A DNA stretch of 64,000 bases from Oegoconia quadripuncta (taxonomy: Eukaryota > Arthropoda > Insecta > Lepidoptera > Autostichidae): NCBI GenBank assembly GCA_949316235.1, contig OX438743.1, forward strand, positions 43,555,440 through 43,619,439. Reading direction: 5' to 3'. Below are positions 1 through 11,136 of this stretch, one piece after another (position 1 is the stretch's first letter; every line of letters starts with the position of its first letter). The notes beneath the pieces are model-generated. The model was not told where the DNA came from, searched no databases, and saw only the letters and a program-made list of their open reading frames with translations. Made by a program: the position numbers and the translations under genes.

Positions 1-247
1 TAAACAAAAAGTTACTTTGTGGGTGTCTCTTTGATCTCGATAGTTGATTGCTTTCATGATCAGTGTTAGGTTAGTGAACCACTATTGTAGCTGGTGGCTG
101 GGCTTTGGAGTAGGTAGGTAGGACTAAATGAAATTACCTACCTATCTCACTACAAACAGAATTGTAGACACATTTTAAAAATCATTAAGCAGTATTTGCA
201 GTTATTTATAAATATTATAAATATTAACAACTTTTATTAGACCAATA
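1..247. other. Upstream flank of mRpS12; no feature recognised
   Basis: AT-rich sequence upstream of the mRpS12 start codon. It must contain the promoter and 5' UTR of that gene, but I see no TATA box or initiator that I could defend and no repeat. Confidence 0.4.
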
Positions 248-3200
248 ATGAATTTGCTAAGAAAAGGAATATCTCTACTGTCCACAACAATAAGGATGCA
301 GTGCCCTCGGCTCTCAAGTAAGTTACTTTTTTCACTGGTAGGTACCTAATTAAATGGAATGGATATGGGTCACTCTAGTGATCAGTTTACACTTTCACCG
401 CTCCGTTTGACAGAAGAGCACCGTTGCTCATAATTTTGCTTGTACTTTTTTACTCCTATATTTACTGTAAATATCGATTGCGAAGGGTAAATATCGATCT
501 ACTCCTTGCTTTAGTCGGGCACTCAAATTTTTTGGACTTGAATCAATACTTACCAACTCAACAAATATTATCTATTGGATTACAGTAATAATCTATCAAA
601 ATCAAGAAAGTAGTGGAAATTATATAGCAAATATTATTGTGCATTTCAGTACCAGTTGTCTCAAATGCTCCCATAGTCACTCCTTCGATCACGCCTGGTC
701 TGATCTCCCGAGCCATGGCGACCCTGGAGCAAATGCACAAAACGGGACCCCACATCAAAAAGAGGAAATCAAGAAATCCTCTAAATGGAAATCCATTTGC
801 TAAGGTAAGGTCACTGCATGTCATGCTGTATATAGACATCTCCATTAAAACCATTACAGTTTTTCTTATGTATCACAGATTCCACATTTCATTGCTTAGT
901 TACAACACTACTAAAATTGCAAGTTTACAGGACATGCAAAGAATATTGTAATTTAATTTATTCAATATTGAAGCCAATATTAATTTAGTTTTTATTTTGT
1001 GATTATTTATTGCTAATTATATGATGGTGCACAAGAACGAGATTGAGTACTCAATGAGTTTAAAATAGGAACTTAACGGTAAAATTTCATTTTAAAATTT
1101 GCAGTGTTGTAAAATAATCAACAAAATATGTTAATTGATCATGTTTGTGTTGATGTTACACTTGCCAGTAGAAAGTGACTACTACTTCCCATTAAATCTG
1201 TAGCCTCCTGGAGACATACAGGTATTGTAGGTTGGTAGCAGACAGATACAATAATCCGTCTTCTCAGTAATGGCATTTCCTGTAAAGTTATGGTTTATTA
1301 TATAATTATAGCTGAACAGCATTACGATTAAGAGTTCACATATTTACTAGATCATTATGAATTTTTCCAGGGTGTAGTCCTGAAAACGTTAATAAAGAAG
1401 CCCAAGAAGCCAAACTCAGCTAACCGTAAATGCGTGCTGGTGCGGCTCTCTAATGGGAAGGAGATGGTGGCCTATGTACCTGGCATTGGGCACAATCTGC
1501 AGGAGCACAACATTGTACTCGTCAGGGTGGGCAGGTGAGACTAATGCCCATCTTGTATGTGCCCAAAATGAAGGTCAAATATTTGAATTCTTCGTTAGAT
1601 GCTGATGGAATAGTATACTAATTATAATAAATAAATAATTATTTCGGAAACTTATACCAATCACAAGTATAAGTAGTCCCAAAAACAAACAATTCTTGTA
1701 CTATGGATACTAGATAACAGATAAACATACTCTGGAAAAAATGTTCGTATTCATCACACAAATACATGGGATTTGAACCCGCAACCGTTGGTTTCGCAGA
1801 CAGAATCAATGTCCACAGTTGAAAAACAGCTGTCCCATAGAATAGTTCAATGCATATTCTATCAAAATGAGTGAAATATCCTATTTATTTGAATGATCTC
1901 TGAGAAGGTGCTGTAGTTATTTGAATGATCTCTGAGAAGGTGCTGTAGTTATTCAGTCTGACATGTGATGGTTTAATGATCTCTGAGAAGGTGCTGTAGT
2001 TATTCAGTCTGACATGTGATGGTTTAATGATCTCTGAGAAGGTGCTGTAGTTATTCAGTCTGACATGTGATGGTTTAATGATCTCTGAGAAGGTGCTGTA
2101 GTTATTCAGTCTGACATGTGATGGTTTAATGATCTCTGAGAAGGTGCTGTAGTTATTCAGTCTGACATGTGATGGTTTAATAAATCTAACGATCCACAAA
2201 ATTATACTAATATTTGTCATTGGTTTTGGGCCAGATTATGCTTTTTTATTTATTAATACTATCAGTAAGGTCTAATAAAGGATTCCAAGGTTTTATATGC
2301 ATTTCCAGTAATTGTAACATTTTGTTATAGTCTACTGAGCCCATCAGTCATCGTACTACGTAAAAAAAATTGTGTTCAATATTTAATAAGTTGCCGCGCT
2401 TAGCTCATTAACGTGCGATTGCTAAATTTGGTAACACACGTAAGCGGCCTAGAAGTAGGGTAAACATTTAATGGATTAACCGCCTAGAACCGCCTCCGTG
2501 GCTCAATGTAAACAACATTGGGTTTACGATTTGGAGGTCGCGGGTTCAATCCCCAGCGGGGTACATGTTTAAGTACTCGGTTTGGTTGGTGGTAGGGCAT
2601 TTTAAATGTCCGCCTGGCTAGTTACCACCATCTTATCTAAATCTGCCGCCAAGCAGCAATGTTAATAGCATTGTTGTGTTCCGGTTGTCAGAGATAAGAT
2701 AGCCAGTCCTTCAAATGGGTTTCCGGGTCAGTACGTTTCCACCTGCGACCTCATCTTCACTTAACATCAGGTGTAATTGAGGTCAAGTACCAACCCGTTG
2801 TACATAAAAAAAAAACGTATCAAGTTACCATAACGTCAAGTACCATACCACAAAGTAAGCAGAACGCTTACGGTGTACCAAATTTGTAGTGATCAAACGC
2901 AAAAAATTTTACGTGTTACGGCTGCAGCTTGGCGTCCACTCAGTGAAGAATTACCCACTCTAAAGTTACTATACATAGACATTACATTACTTCAATTCAT
3001 TCATTGGTCAATTCCACTGAAAAGTTAGTTGATCCCTACTTTACTGACCTGTCATCGGATTTACCTTAATTGAAAGTGAAGCGATGTAGTTTTACAAAGT
3101 GACATGTTGACTTTCAATAAGTGGTATTTTGTACCCTACATTAAATAAAATATTTTTGATTTTGAATCTTGCGGTGTCTCATCAGCTGTCCCGCCGCCGG

Positions 3201-4530
3201 ATAAGGTCTACTCTAACGAAAATAGCTTCGGACGTCCGTAACTTTGGACTTGTTCTTTTGCAGTTTGCTGTGTCATTATAAACCAATTGTCTTTATTTTA
3301 CTTTTGTTGTATATAGTTGGACATCTCAAGTTTGTACGGGACGCAAGAATCGTCCGAAGTTACGGCCTGCCGAAGCTATTTTGTTAGAGTACACCCCCTG
3401 GCCTGATAGAGCAAATCCCTAGCTATGCCAATTCTTATAGTTACTGTTGTAAGAGAGGCGACAAGTGGTCCAATGGTTCCAACAGTATACACTACACCCA
3501 GACGAGTAATGGACATGCTTCTAAAAAACAGTTTGAGGCAAACTCGTTTTCCAGGATTTGTTTCTTATTACAGCCTCTTATCAGTGAGGTTTACACATTT
3601 TTATAACCTATGTTAACTGTATTAGGAGCGTCGGTAGCTCAGCGGTTAAAATGAGGTCTCTCAATTTGGGAGGCCCGGGTTCGATTCCCAGGCAGACCAT
3701 GAGTTTTTTAATTTAATTACCTATGTGCATTTATTCCACTGGTTTTAAACGGTGAAGGAAAACATTGTGAGAAATCAAATTAAAAACATCTCCTCGTAAA
3801 ATTAATGTAATAATTCAAAATCTGACGAAGGTGCCGCCGGTTGCTCGGCGGCCTCTTAATGTTTTGAGTTCATGAAAGTTATTAAATGGTAAAATTTAAT
3901 AATTTTGTATTTATCTACGGCTTTATTTGATAGTGTTATTTGAAAAGAGAGCGCCACTGAACTATAACATGTCTCGTTATATTTTAGTGCGCGGTCGTTA
4001 TTATTCCATCCCGTGGTGCCGTCATTGAATAAATTAATATTTTTTTAAATAAAGACTTTAAATCAAAAAATCGCTCTGACCAGCAATCGAGAAGTCTAAA
4101 AGTTAATTATAAATAATACTTCAATAGTTTTGATGGGGTTTGTTTTCCAGGATTCACGATTATAATAAAAGTGTCCGTCTTTATCAATAATTTACAATTC
4201 TCGACAATAACCTTAAAGTCATTTAGGTATTATCTATAATTAGCTTTTAGACTTCTCGAGTGCAGGTCAGAGCTATTTTTTTTTATTTATTCTACTATAT
4301 TTATTTGTATGCGAAGTGCTAGTTTTGCTACGTTTTTAATTTACCATCGCGTTTACGTAAAAAGTACCTGTGAAAAAATTGATTTGTAAACTATCCGCTA
4401 GAGGCGTTGCACATGTCTTCACGTATAACCCCTCCCCCCGTGTTGCAGGCTGAAGGACTGTCCGGGCGTGAAGCTGAAGTGTGTGCGCGGCAAGCACGAC
4501 CTGCCGCACGTCGTCAAGCAGAAGGTGTAG
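248..4530 (+). CDS. mRpS12: Mitochondrial ribosomal protein S12 (uS12m), 4 exons
   Basis: Coding exons 248-317, 650-804, 1371-1534 and 4449-4530; all introns have GT-AG ends and the reading frame is kept, giving 156 aa. Residues from about 50 onward are the universal uS12 fold: the segment with [20 protein letters not shown], then [18 protein letters not shown] (the conserved decoding-loop region), [14 protein letters not shown] (second decoding loop) and the tail [15 protein letters not shown]. The N-terminal 45 or so residues start [18 protein letters not shown], basic and hydroxylated without acidic residues, as in a mitochondrial import signal, which separates it from cytosolic uS12. The family protein is about 140 aa in flies and mammals. 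The Drosophila orthologue is tko; the protein sits at the decoding centre of the mitochondrial small subunit. Two AATAAA signals follow at about 4561 and 4581. Intron 3 (2.9 kb) is full of SINEs, a MITE and a 51-bp minisatellite. Confidence 0.95.
1620..1810 (-). repeat. SINE copy, family C (tRNA-like head)
   Basis: On the minus strand a tRNA-like B box (GGTTGCGGGTTCAAATCCC) is followed by the family body with a 'GTGATGAATACGAACATTT' segment and an AT-rich tail. Related copies lie at about 11270-11420, 17740-17900, 20700-20860 and 27776-27955. It sits in intron 3 of mRpS12. Confidence 0.6.
1875..2180. repeat. Minisatellite, 51-bp unit
   Basis: About five near-identical tandem copies of a 51-bp unit (AATGATCTCTGAGAAGGTGC...GATGGTTT) plus a shortened first copy. 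51 is a multiple of three, so an open frame runs through it on the minus strand; this is a by-product of the repeat, not a gene. Confidence 0.9.
2490..2815 (+). repeat. SINE, family A, full length
   Basis: tRNA-derived head with A box (CCGTGGCTCAATG) and B box (GGGTTCAATCCCC) at about 2490-2565, a body of about 230 bp, and an A-rich 3' end at 2806-2815. Two further copies on the minus strand: 18412-18630 (head missing) and 23552-23822 (3' end missing). It lies in intron 3 of mRpS12. Confidence 0.8.
3205..3395. mobile_element. MITE-like element with about 42-bp terminal inverted repeats
   Basis: The left end (GTCTACTCTAACGAAAATAG...) and the right end, read on the other strand (GTGTACTCTAACAAAATAGC...), match over about 42 bp with a few mismatches, enclosing about 105 bp of non-coding DNA. 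No transposase. The family is not recognised. Confidence 0.65.
3626..3735 (+). repeat. SINE, family B (tRNA-like head)
   Basis: A tRNA-like sequence with A box TCGGTAGCTCAGCGG and B box GGGTTCGATTCCC at 3626-3700, followed by an AT-rich tail. The ends do not pair into an acceptor stem, so it is not a working tRNA gene. A second copy with the same head and tail lies at 17965-18090 on the minus strand. Confidence 0.7.
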
Positions 4531-4599
4531 CGCTCTACATATTACCTCGTCTTTAGTTACAATAAATCGTTAGTGTTATCAATAAAGGCTTTTATTGTT

Positions 4600-4930
4600 C
4601 ATCCACGATCCCATGGAGCGCAGTATGGTGGAAATGACCGACCGCGTCCGAAACACCACACGGCGCTCCGACACCCTAGTCGCTGACGCAGCGGCCGCCG
4701 AGCTGCAGTGGGCCCGGGCGGGCCATGTTTGTCGCATGCCCGAGGACTTGTGGGCCAAAGTCACCATCTCCTGGAGCTCACCGTTAGATCGTCCGGAGGC
4801 GTCGCGGCAGACCCAAACGGAGATGGCGGGACGAGCTGGATAAGTTCCTCAACGAGTGGTCGGAGGAAACCCGGGGCGGAGAGGCGTAGAGAGAGAGGAA
4901 GGAGGCCTTTGCCCAGCAGTGGGTCAGTAT
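4600..4930 (+). pseudogene. RTE-clade LINE fragment, 3' end of the RT ORF
   Basis: Translation in two frames gives the C-terminal signature of RTE-type LINEs: a stretch like 'LQWARAGHVCRMPEDLWAKV' followed, after frame breaks, by a degenerate 'GRP..RW.DDLD' and 'LPSSGS' end. It is interrupted by frameshifts and lacks EN and RT. It starts directly behind the poly(A) signals of mRpS12. Confidence 0.65.
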
Positions 4931-6119
4931 GGACTCCTAATAACAATGTTTATCCTGTTATCGGAACACGGGCGGTTGGATCTCGCTCCCCGCCTCCGCC
5001 TGCTGGAACTCCTGTAATCATATAAATGTGGGAAATTAACATGTGTCGAGGAAAAGGGAAGATCTTCCACCGGGCCGTTGGTAGTGCCCGGGGACCGCGG
5101 CCCAACTAATAGGCGTTTTTGTTTTAGAGGTTGAACACAAATAAATATGAGTGGCACCACTCTTGCTAAGTAATAATTAAGAGAGTTTATCCCGCACGGT
5201 ATTCCATACCAACTTCCAAATGAATAAACTGATTCTAATGTGTGAATGAAAAAAAATTAATATGACTGTACCACGAGTGCTTTTTTCTTATTGACTACCA
5301 GTAAATGATGCAAATTTTAAAGACCGATTACCGAGCTAGTAGCACAACTATAGTTATGAGAATCAGGGGACTATTAAATAAATATAGGTAAGTAGGTAAA
5401 TAAAAATACAAAAATATCCTTGGACATCCACACAGCGCCATCTAGTTTCTCATTAAGCAACAAGGCTTGTAATATGGATGGTTGATATAATACACTAGGC
5501 AAACTCTTACATTATATTAGTCTATACACTCACAGATTCACTATATCCATATTCTGCCTTGCATTCTATCTGTGCCAAAGACTACAATGTACCTATATGA
5601 TTTGTGCGCCCTGCGGTATTATTAATGAATAAAGTAATTCTTATTCTGAGCCATGTTTAAAAACGTTTGAGCCATTTCGAAGATATTTAAATACTGTTTG
5701 GTGGTGTATTTCAATGATACGAGTACCTAGGTATCTCGATGAGATTTTTTTTATATTTAAGATTAAACTCGGGGTAGATTCTTAGCCAAGACTGAGCTTT
5801 TAACACAGTTGGTTTTGGGTCAGCTGGTCACTTGTATGTCACAGGGTGAAGTTGAATTCGTCTAATTCCCATAAACTGGTGACGCCACTGTTACTACGAA
5901 CAACTTCCCACTAGGAACTAAAGTCGAATTGAGACGAAAATTGTTGGACTTATAAACTAAAGGTGGTTTTCGTTTCACTTTGGGTAATCGAAAATTTTGT
6001 GATCGAATTCGGCTACGGTTCTTAGTGGAAAGATGTTCGCACCAGTTAACAGGAATTATACGAATTAAATTTCACCCCGTAGACGTAATGTCGAGGGCTT
6101 TTTAAATTTTCATAGTATA
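4931..6119. other. Intergenic, AT-rich; nothing recognised
   Basis: No open frame of note, no tRNA-like box and no obvious tandem or inverted repeat. Most of it looks like decayed interspersed sequence. Confidence 0.4.
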
Positions 6120-6425
6120 GTCATCTATCTAATAATATATATAAATATGTGTAATGCGGCGCAGCTTCCGTGTCGTCGTTATTAAGGTTTTTTAGCCATT
6201 TCTTAACTTTGCATTTAGGTTAAGCTTATTATATTATGACTATGACGGAAATTTGTTTATCCCGCGGGAACTACTCACTTTATCGGGATAAAAATATCCA
6301 ATGTCTGAATCCACGGTATATTCTACCTATGTACCAAATTTCATGCAAATCCGTTCATCCGTTTCGCCGTGATTGAGCAACAAACAAACAAACATCCAAA
6401 CTTTTGCATTTATAATATTAGTTAG
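6120..6425 (+). repeat. Interspersed repeat copy (same family as 25540-25775)
   Basis: Shares with 25540-25775 the segments 'CCCGCGGGAACTACTCA', 'AAATCCGTTCATCCGTTTCG', 'GTGATTGAGCAACAAACAAA' and the end 'GCATTTATAATATTAGTT'. Non-coding. This kind of 3' end is common in Lepidoptera as part of SINE/LINE-derived repeats; I cannot place the family. Confidence 0.65.
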
Positions 6426-7133
6426 AGCCGAGTACCGACACAGTAGTGACGTTCAGCAAGTCTTGTTCTGTATTCGATGGAGGAACAACAAATTATATCG
6501 TCTTCATTTGCGTGTGCAGATAGATGGTGGGATCGTACTTGAGTAGTATAGTGTGGAGCATGAGCAACTGTCTTACCGTCAGAACAGACATCGGCTCGTC
6601 GTAGAGTTTGCTGTAAGGTATCGAAAAGGGTTTTTGATGAAAACTTTAGAACCGCCCTTTGTATCCTTTCCAGATAAAAAAACAATAGTTTTGGCGGCGC
6701 CACTTCAAGCCAGTAAGACGTAAGGGTGCTTATTATACTAACCCCTTTATAGGAAATCTAATTAGGAAATAGGAAGGTGTAATAGAAGTTACTCCACCGA
6801 CAAGAGCATAGCGCTTAAATTGAAGAAGAATAGAAGTTAGAACAGTTAGATTCCGATTTAGTGGATTGGGAGGTCCCGACCGCTCCACTTCCCTCCTATC
6901 CTGCATTTGAAATGAAATGAAAATCAAATGAAATGAAATGAAAATCATTTATTCATGTAGGCAATACAATATGCACTTATGAACGTCATTTGTTTTTTAA
7001 ACTACCACTAGCTCGGAACGCGACCACTACTGAGAAGAGCTAGCGAGAAACTCAGAGGGTTTGTCTCTTTTCAATAAATCATGTACAATCAAGAAAGGTT
7101 ACAACAATTTTATATATCGAGTAGAGGAGCCGT

Positions 7134-10025
7134 TTAATCCCATGGATTACTTTCATTAATATAGTCTGAAATTTTGTAATATCCCTTTTTACATAATTTT
7201 TGTTTTATAATAAGTTTAAATTTATTAAGCGGAAGATTCCGTATATCCATGGGAACCTTGTTGTAGAAGCGCACACATTGACCTCTGAATGACTTATTAA
7301 CTTTACTAAGTCTACTAAAAGGTACAGCTAATTGATTTTTGCTCCTTGTATTGACATTATGTCGGTCACAATGTTTCTCGAATGAATATATATTTCTCTT
7401 AACATATACAAGATTTTCATATATATATTGTGACGAAAATGTTAAAATATTAATTTCTTTAAATATTTGTCTTAATGTATCTCTTGACCTTAATTTATAA
7501 ATTGCACGAATAGCTCGTTTCTGTAAGAGAAATATGCTATCTGTATCAGCAGCGTTTCCCCACAGCAAGATACCATATGACATCAAGCTGTGAAAGTAGC
7601 TGAAGTAGACTAAGCGCGCTGTTTCAATATCACAGATATTTCGAATTTTCTTAACAGCATATGCGGCAGAACTGAGTCTTTTCATTAGTTTTTTAATATG
7701 GGGTCCCCACTGTAACCGAGAATCTAAAGTCATACCAAGGAATACAGTTGTGTCCACAAGTTCCAACTGTTCATGTTTAATTCTTATTTTGGTGGCAACC
7801 TGTTCAACATTAGGTAATGAAAATCTAAGACATTTCGTTTTGTTCTCATTAAGGAGCAAGTTATTGACTGTGAACCATTCGACTATTTTTGAGACAGCAT
7901 TATTCACTTCGTCATATGCTAATTGATATCTGTCAACTTTAAATATTAAAGAAGTGTCATCAGCAAACAATACGATCTCGTGTCTTTCCTTAGCGAGGTG
8001 AGGTAAATCGTTGATATAAACTAAAAATAGGAATGGTCCCAGTATTGAACCCTGCGGTACGCCCATGCTAACTGCAGATCCTGATGATCTCTCTCCATTG
8101 ATATCAACCCTCTGAATTCGATCACGTAGATATGATTTCATTAGGCTGAGTGCTTGGCCCTGGACGCCATAATGGTGTAGTTTCATAATTAAGATGTCAT
8201 GGTGGACGCAATCGAAAGCCTTGGACAGATCACAAAAGATGCCAAGGGCGTCCTGTGAACCCTCCCAGGCATCAAAAATATGTTGTAACAACTCAATACC
8301 GGCATCTGTTGTCGAACGTCCCTTAGTGAAACCAAATTGTTTGGTTGTAATCAAATTATTCAAATTGAAATGTGAGAGCAATTGATTTAAAATTAAGCTT
8401 TCAAATATTTTACTTAAAGTCGGTAAAATTGAGATCGGTCGGAAGTTTGTACGAACTTGAGTATCACCAGACTTAAATAACGGAATTACTTTACTATGCT
8501 TCATCATATCAGGAAACACACCATTATTAGTACACTGGTTGAAGATAATAGCTAAATGAGGAGCAATATCCTCTATAATAAAACTAATTATTTTAACTGA
8601 TAGACCATGAAGATCCGCTGTCCTTTTCATATTTAAAGATTTAAATGTCTTAATAATACATAATGGTGTAACGCGATGAAATTTAAATACATCGGTACAT
8701 TCGGTTACATTTTGTTTTAGTAATAATTCAGCGAGAGTGGGGGAAGAATTAAGAGACCTAGTTATCGATACTGGAATGTTAGTGAAAAAACTTTCAAACG
8801 CGTCCGCGATTTCAGGAGCATTAGTTAATGTTTGACCTTCTACGTTAATTTGGTAATCGAAACTACGAGTTTTGACTTTCCCAGTTTCAGAGTTGATTAC
8901 TTGCCAGGTCGTCTTAATCAGGTTTGAGCTACTTATAATCTTGTTACGAACGAACATAGATTTGGCTATCGTACATACTTGCTTAAATAGCTTTGAGTAG
9001 TTCCTGACATAGTTTACAAAAAGCTCATTCTGATTTATTGTTTTTTCTTCATATAGCTCGTAAAGTTTTTCTCTACTTCGATGTATGCCCACTGTGGCCC
9101 AGTCACTAAACTTCAAGCCATCATTAATTTTTATTAATTTTGTTTTAAAAACAGAGTCGAATTCATTCTTCGTTAAATTAAATAAAGTATTATATAGTTT
9201 ATTCGGATCCTTACAGTAGGATAAGGTGGGTAATTTAACTTTAACATTATTACTAAAGGTTTTTAGCCGACCTTCATTTATAGGATTACATATTATAAGT
9301 CTTGTGTTATATTTTCCATTAAATGCAAAAGTAGCCAACTGACCACTATGATCCGATTTTAATTTATTAATTATGTTCTTGTAAGTTGGTTCAACATTTG
9401 TGAATATATTGTCGATACAAGTTGCTGTCGAAGAAGTAATTCTAGTAGGCTCTAGAAATAAGTTTTTGAGGTTATGACAATTGAATAACGATAATAACAA
9501 ATTACTAAATGGAGATGAACTATCTAAGAGATCTATATTAAAGTCGCCACAGACAATGACACATTTATTATTATTACAGATTTTATTTAAAACTTCATCC
9601 ATAACTTTTTCAAAAGTAGTAAATAATGACTTCCCACGTCTGTATACGCTTACTACAACAAGCTGCTCCAATTCTACACAAGCGAGTTCGATAGTTTTTT
9701 CAACAGACAAATTGACGATGTCGGTACGTTCTTTGTATTTTAAATTGTTACGAACAATTATCAAAGAACCCCCATGATTCGCTGTTTGTCTGTTAAATGA
9801 ACTACCAACCTGGTGATTTTTGAAACTAAACATGAACTGTTCTGACGTAATCCAGTGCTCAGTGATACATAGTATATCAATTTCGTTGGAGATCAAAAAC
9901 AGTTCAAGTTCAAACTCTTTGTTATACATGCCGCCCTGAATATTTTGGTGCACCAGGTTTATTTTACAGATATTTTTTTCGCGTGAATTTTTATTTTTAT
10001 TGGTACTTTTTAAATTATTTGACAT
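7134..10025 (-). CDS. LINE ORF2: APE endonuclease plus reverse transcriptase (CR1-like)
   Basis: 963 aa starting at an ATG. Residues about 20-235 form an APE-type endonuclease: INLVHQNIQGG at the N-terminus, catalytic CGDFNIDLL near residue 160 and SDHSGQLA near 225. A linker follows, then the reverse transcriptase at about 490-750 with FRPISILPTLSKIFE, KQFGFTKGRSTTDA, DLSKAFDCVHHDIL, GVPQGSILGP and the catalytic FADDTSLIF near 687. The C-terminal part contains the usual LSYGILLWG-type thumb segment (here MSYGILLWGNA). No RNase H and no C-terminal zinc knuckle, which excludes R1 and RTE-like RNase H types and fits CR1/jockey; the 3' tail points to CR1. The enzyme would nick target DNA and prime cDNA synthesis from the nick. 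The frame is intact. Confidence 0.9.
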   Translation of the reverse strand: MSNNLKSTNKNKNSREKNICKINLVHQNIQGGMYNKEFELELFLISNEIDILCITEHWITSEQFMFSFKNHQVGSSFNRQTANHGGSLIIVRNNLKYKERTDIVNLSVEKTIELACVELEQLVVVSVYRRGKSLFTTFEKVMDEVLNKICNNNKCVIVCGDFNIDLLDSSSPFSNLLLSLFNCHNLKNLFLEPTRITSSTATCIDNIFTNVEPTYKNIINKLKSDHSGQLATFAFNGKYNTRLIICNPINEGRLKTFSNNVKVKLPTLSYCKDPNKLYNTLFNLTKNEFDSVFKTKLIKINDGLKFSDWATVGIHRSREKLYELYEEKTINQNELFVNYVRNYSKLFKQVCTIAKSMFVRNKIISSSNLIKTTWQVINSETGKVKTRSFDYQINVEGQTLTNAPEIADAFESFFTNIPVSITRSLNSSPTLAELLLKQNVTECTDVFKFHRVTPLCIIKTFKSLNMKRTADLHGLSVKIISFIIEDIAPHLAIIFNQCTNNGVFPDMMKHSKVIPLFKSGDTQVRTNFRPISILPTLSKIFESLILNQLLSHFNLNNLITTKQFGFTKGRSTTDAGIELLQHIFDAWEGSQDALGIFCDLSKAFDCVHHDILIMKLHHYGVQGQALSLMKSYLRDRIQRVDINGERSSGSAVSMGVPQGSILGPFLFLVYINDLPHLAKERHEIVLFADDTSLIFKVDRYQLAYDEVNNAVSKIVEWFTVNNLLLNENKTKCLRFSLPNVEQVATKIRIKHEQLELVDTTVFLGMTLDSRLQWGPHIKKLMKRLSSAAYAVKKIRNICDIETARLVYFSYFHSLMSYGILLWGNAADTDSIFLLQKRAIRAIYKLRSRDTLRQIFKEINILTFSSQYIYENLVYVKRNIYSFEKHCDRHNVNTRSKNQLAVPFSRLSKVNKSFRGQCVRFYNKVPMDIRNLPLNKFKLIIKQKLCKKGYYKISDYINESNPWD

Positions 10026-10096
10026 ATTATTTCCAATTAAAATATTATTACTTGTAACCTTAACTTGGCCAGAGGAGGTCTCTGTTGTCTTATTAT

Positions 10097-11047
10097 CTAA
10101 TTTAAATTATTGGAAACATATTCCAATACGTTAATATTACAAGTTGTCTGCTCAATAGGAGCTGATTTTGCCTGTTCAATAGAAACAGGTTTTTCTTTAG
10201 CCAACGTATTGTTGGCTGAGTTATACAAATAATAATATAAAATGTTGCAAATGCTATGTTTGCTATATCTATTGAGATAATACATATCTCTAGTCTGATG
10301 AAACTTTGAACTAATTATACTATTAGTGTCTATCATGTGAAATTTAGAAAATCTACACGTTAAAGTATGTAACGTCAAATTTAATTGGTGTCTGATATTG
10401 TTTTCATAGTCCGAACTATGACTGAAGGGAAAGGCAAAAAGTACAATTTTATTTACATTTTTTAGGTCATTCAATTGACCAAAATAATTTATAATTTGTC
10501 TTTTATTAGTATTTCCCCTCCTGCCTACACATATTATTAATGTAGTATTCCTGGGGTATTCGGAAGCTAATATACATTTTAAAATGTCACAGTATGAAGC
10601 CCCAGGCATACAATGATTAATAATCGCTGGGCCCATACGACGACTAAGTTGTAAACCGAGTTGTTTACCAATCTCATCACAATAGATACGTATGTTCGAG
10701 AGGGAGGCACTTTTACATACCGAAGCGACTGTGACACACGGTTCCACCGCCTGGCTTGGGGAAATACTCGCAGGCCGGGTCGAGCCGGGCGAAGTCGCGT
10801 CAGAATCACAAAGGTGATTATTTATCAAAGAATTAAATCTATCATTATTATAATTACCTAACTCCACCAACTCATCGAAGGCCAGTTCGCACTCCCGCAA
10901 TTCTTTTTGCGAGGTTTGGTATTTATCATTGATAAGCCTTAACGACTCGGTTAGCCTATCAATTTCGGACCGAAGGTTCCGTGTGTCACGTTCAAAACCT
11001 AACCTTGAATTATCTAGATTTAATTGACAGGTTTGTAGGTCCTGCAC
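10097..11047 (-). CDS. LINE ORF1, partial: coiled coil plus SGNH/esterase-like domain
   Basis: About 316 aa remain; the frame begins inside the gene (no ATG at the border, codon GTG) because the element is 5'-truncated. Residues 1-75 are a heptad-rich coiled coil (IDRLTESLRLIND...ELRECELAFDELVEL). Residues about 115-280 resemble the SGNH-hydrolase/esterase fold reported in ORF1 of CR1-type LINEs: the segment GASYCDILKCIL, a block LIICVGRRGN where the family has GxND, and a C-terminal RDMYYLNRYSKHSIC in the place of the DxxHLN block. The usual GDS serine motif reads CDE, so hydrolase activity is doubtful. The domain call is my inference from pattern; the coiled coil is clear. Confidence 0.65.
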   Translation of the reverse strand: MQDLQTCQLNLDNSRLGFERDTRNLRSEIDRLTESLRLINDKYQTSQKELRECELAFDELVELGNYNNDRFNSLINNHLCDSDATSPGSTRPASISPSQAVEPCVTVASVCKSASLSNIRIYCDEIGKQLGLQLSRRMGPAIINHCMPGASYCDILKCILASEYPRNTTLIICVGRRGNTNKRQIINYFGQLNDLKNVNKIVLFAFPFSHSSDYENNIRHQLNLTLHTLTCRFSKFHMIDTNSIISSKFHQTRDMYYLNRYSKHSICNILYYYLYNSANNTLAKEKPVSIEQAKSAPIEQTTCNINVLEYVSNNLN

Positions 11048-11088
11048 TAATTTACAATTGTAATTGTAAATTAGTGCAGGACCTACAA
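11031..11088. repeat. Perfect 28-bp palindrome with 2-nt spacer at the LINE 5' end
   Basis: The left arm is the truncated start of the LINE ORF1; the right arm is its exact inverted copy, with only GT between them. Directly outside follows a second palindrome (19-bp arms 11091-11109 and 11118-11136, 8-nt spacer). Confidence 0.9.
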
Positions 11089-11090
11089 AA

Positions 11091-11136
11091 ATATTAACCT
11101 AAATTGTAATTTACAATTTACAATTTAGGTTAATAT
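11091..11136. repeat. Second palindrome, 19-bp arms
   Basis: The arms ATATTAACCTAAATTGTAA and its reverse complement flank the 8-nt spacer TTTACAAT. It touches the 28-bp LINE palindrome. Confidence 0.85.

Larger units (their letters stand above)
6904..11047 (-). mobile_element. CR1-like non-LTR retrotransposon, 5'-truncated within ORF1
   Basis: A two-ORF LINE on the minus strand: ORF1 (10097-11047), a 71-nt spacer, ORF2 (7134-10025), then a 3' UTR ending in short ATTTC-type repeats (read on the minus strand) at about 6904-6950 instead of a poly(A) tail, as is usual in the CR1/L2 group. The 5' end stops inside ORF1, exactly where a 28-bp palindrome starts (11031-11088). ORF2 has no stop, so the copy looks young. 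Confidence 0.85.

Noticed and set aside
1885..2220. Open frame of 111 codons with a 17-residue repeat
   Set aside because: Caused by the 51-bp minisatellite in intron 3 of mRpS12.
3626..3700. Possible tRNA gene
   Set aside because: A and B boxes are present, but the ends do not form an acceptor stem and a second copy with the same tail exists, so it is a SINE.
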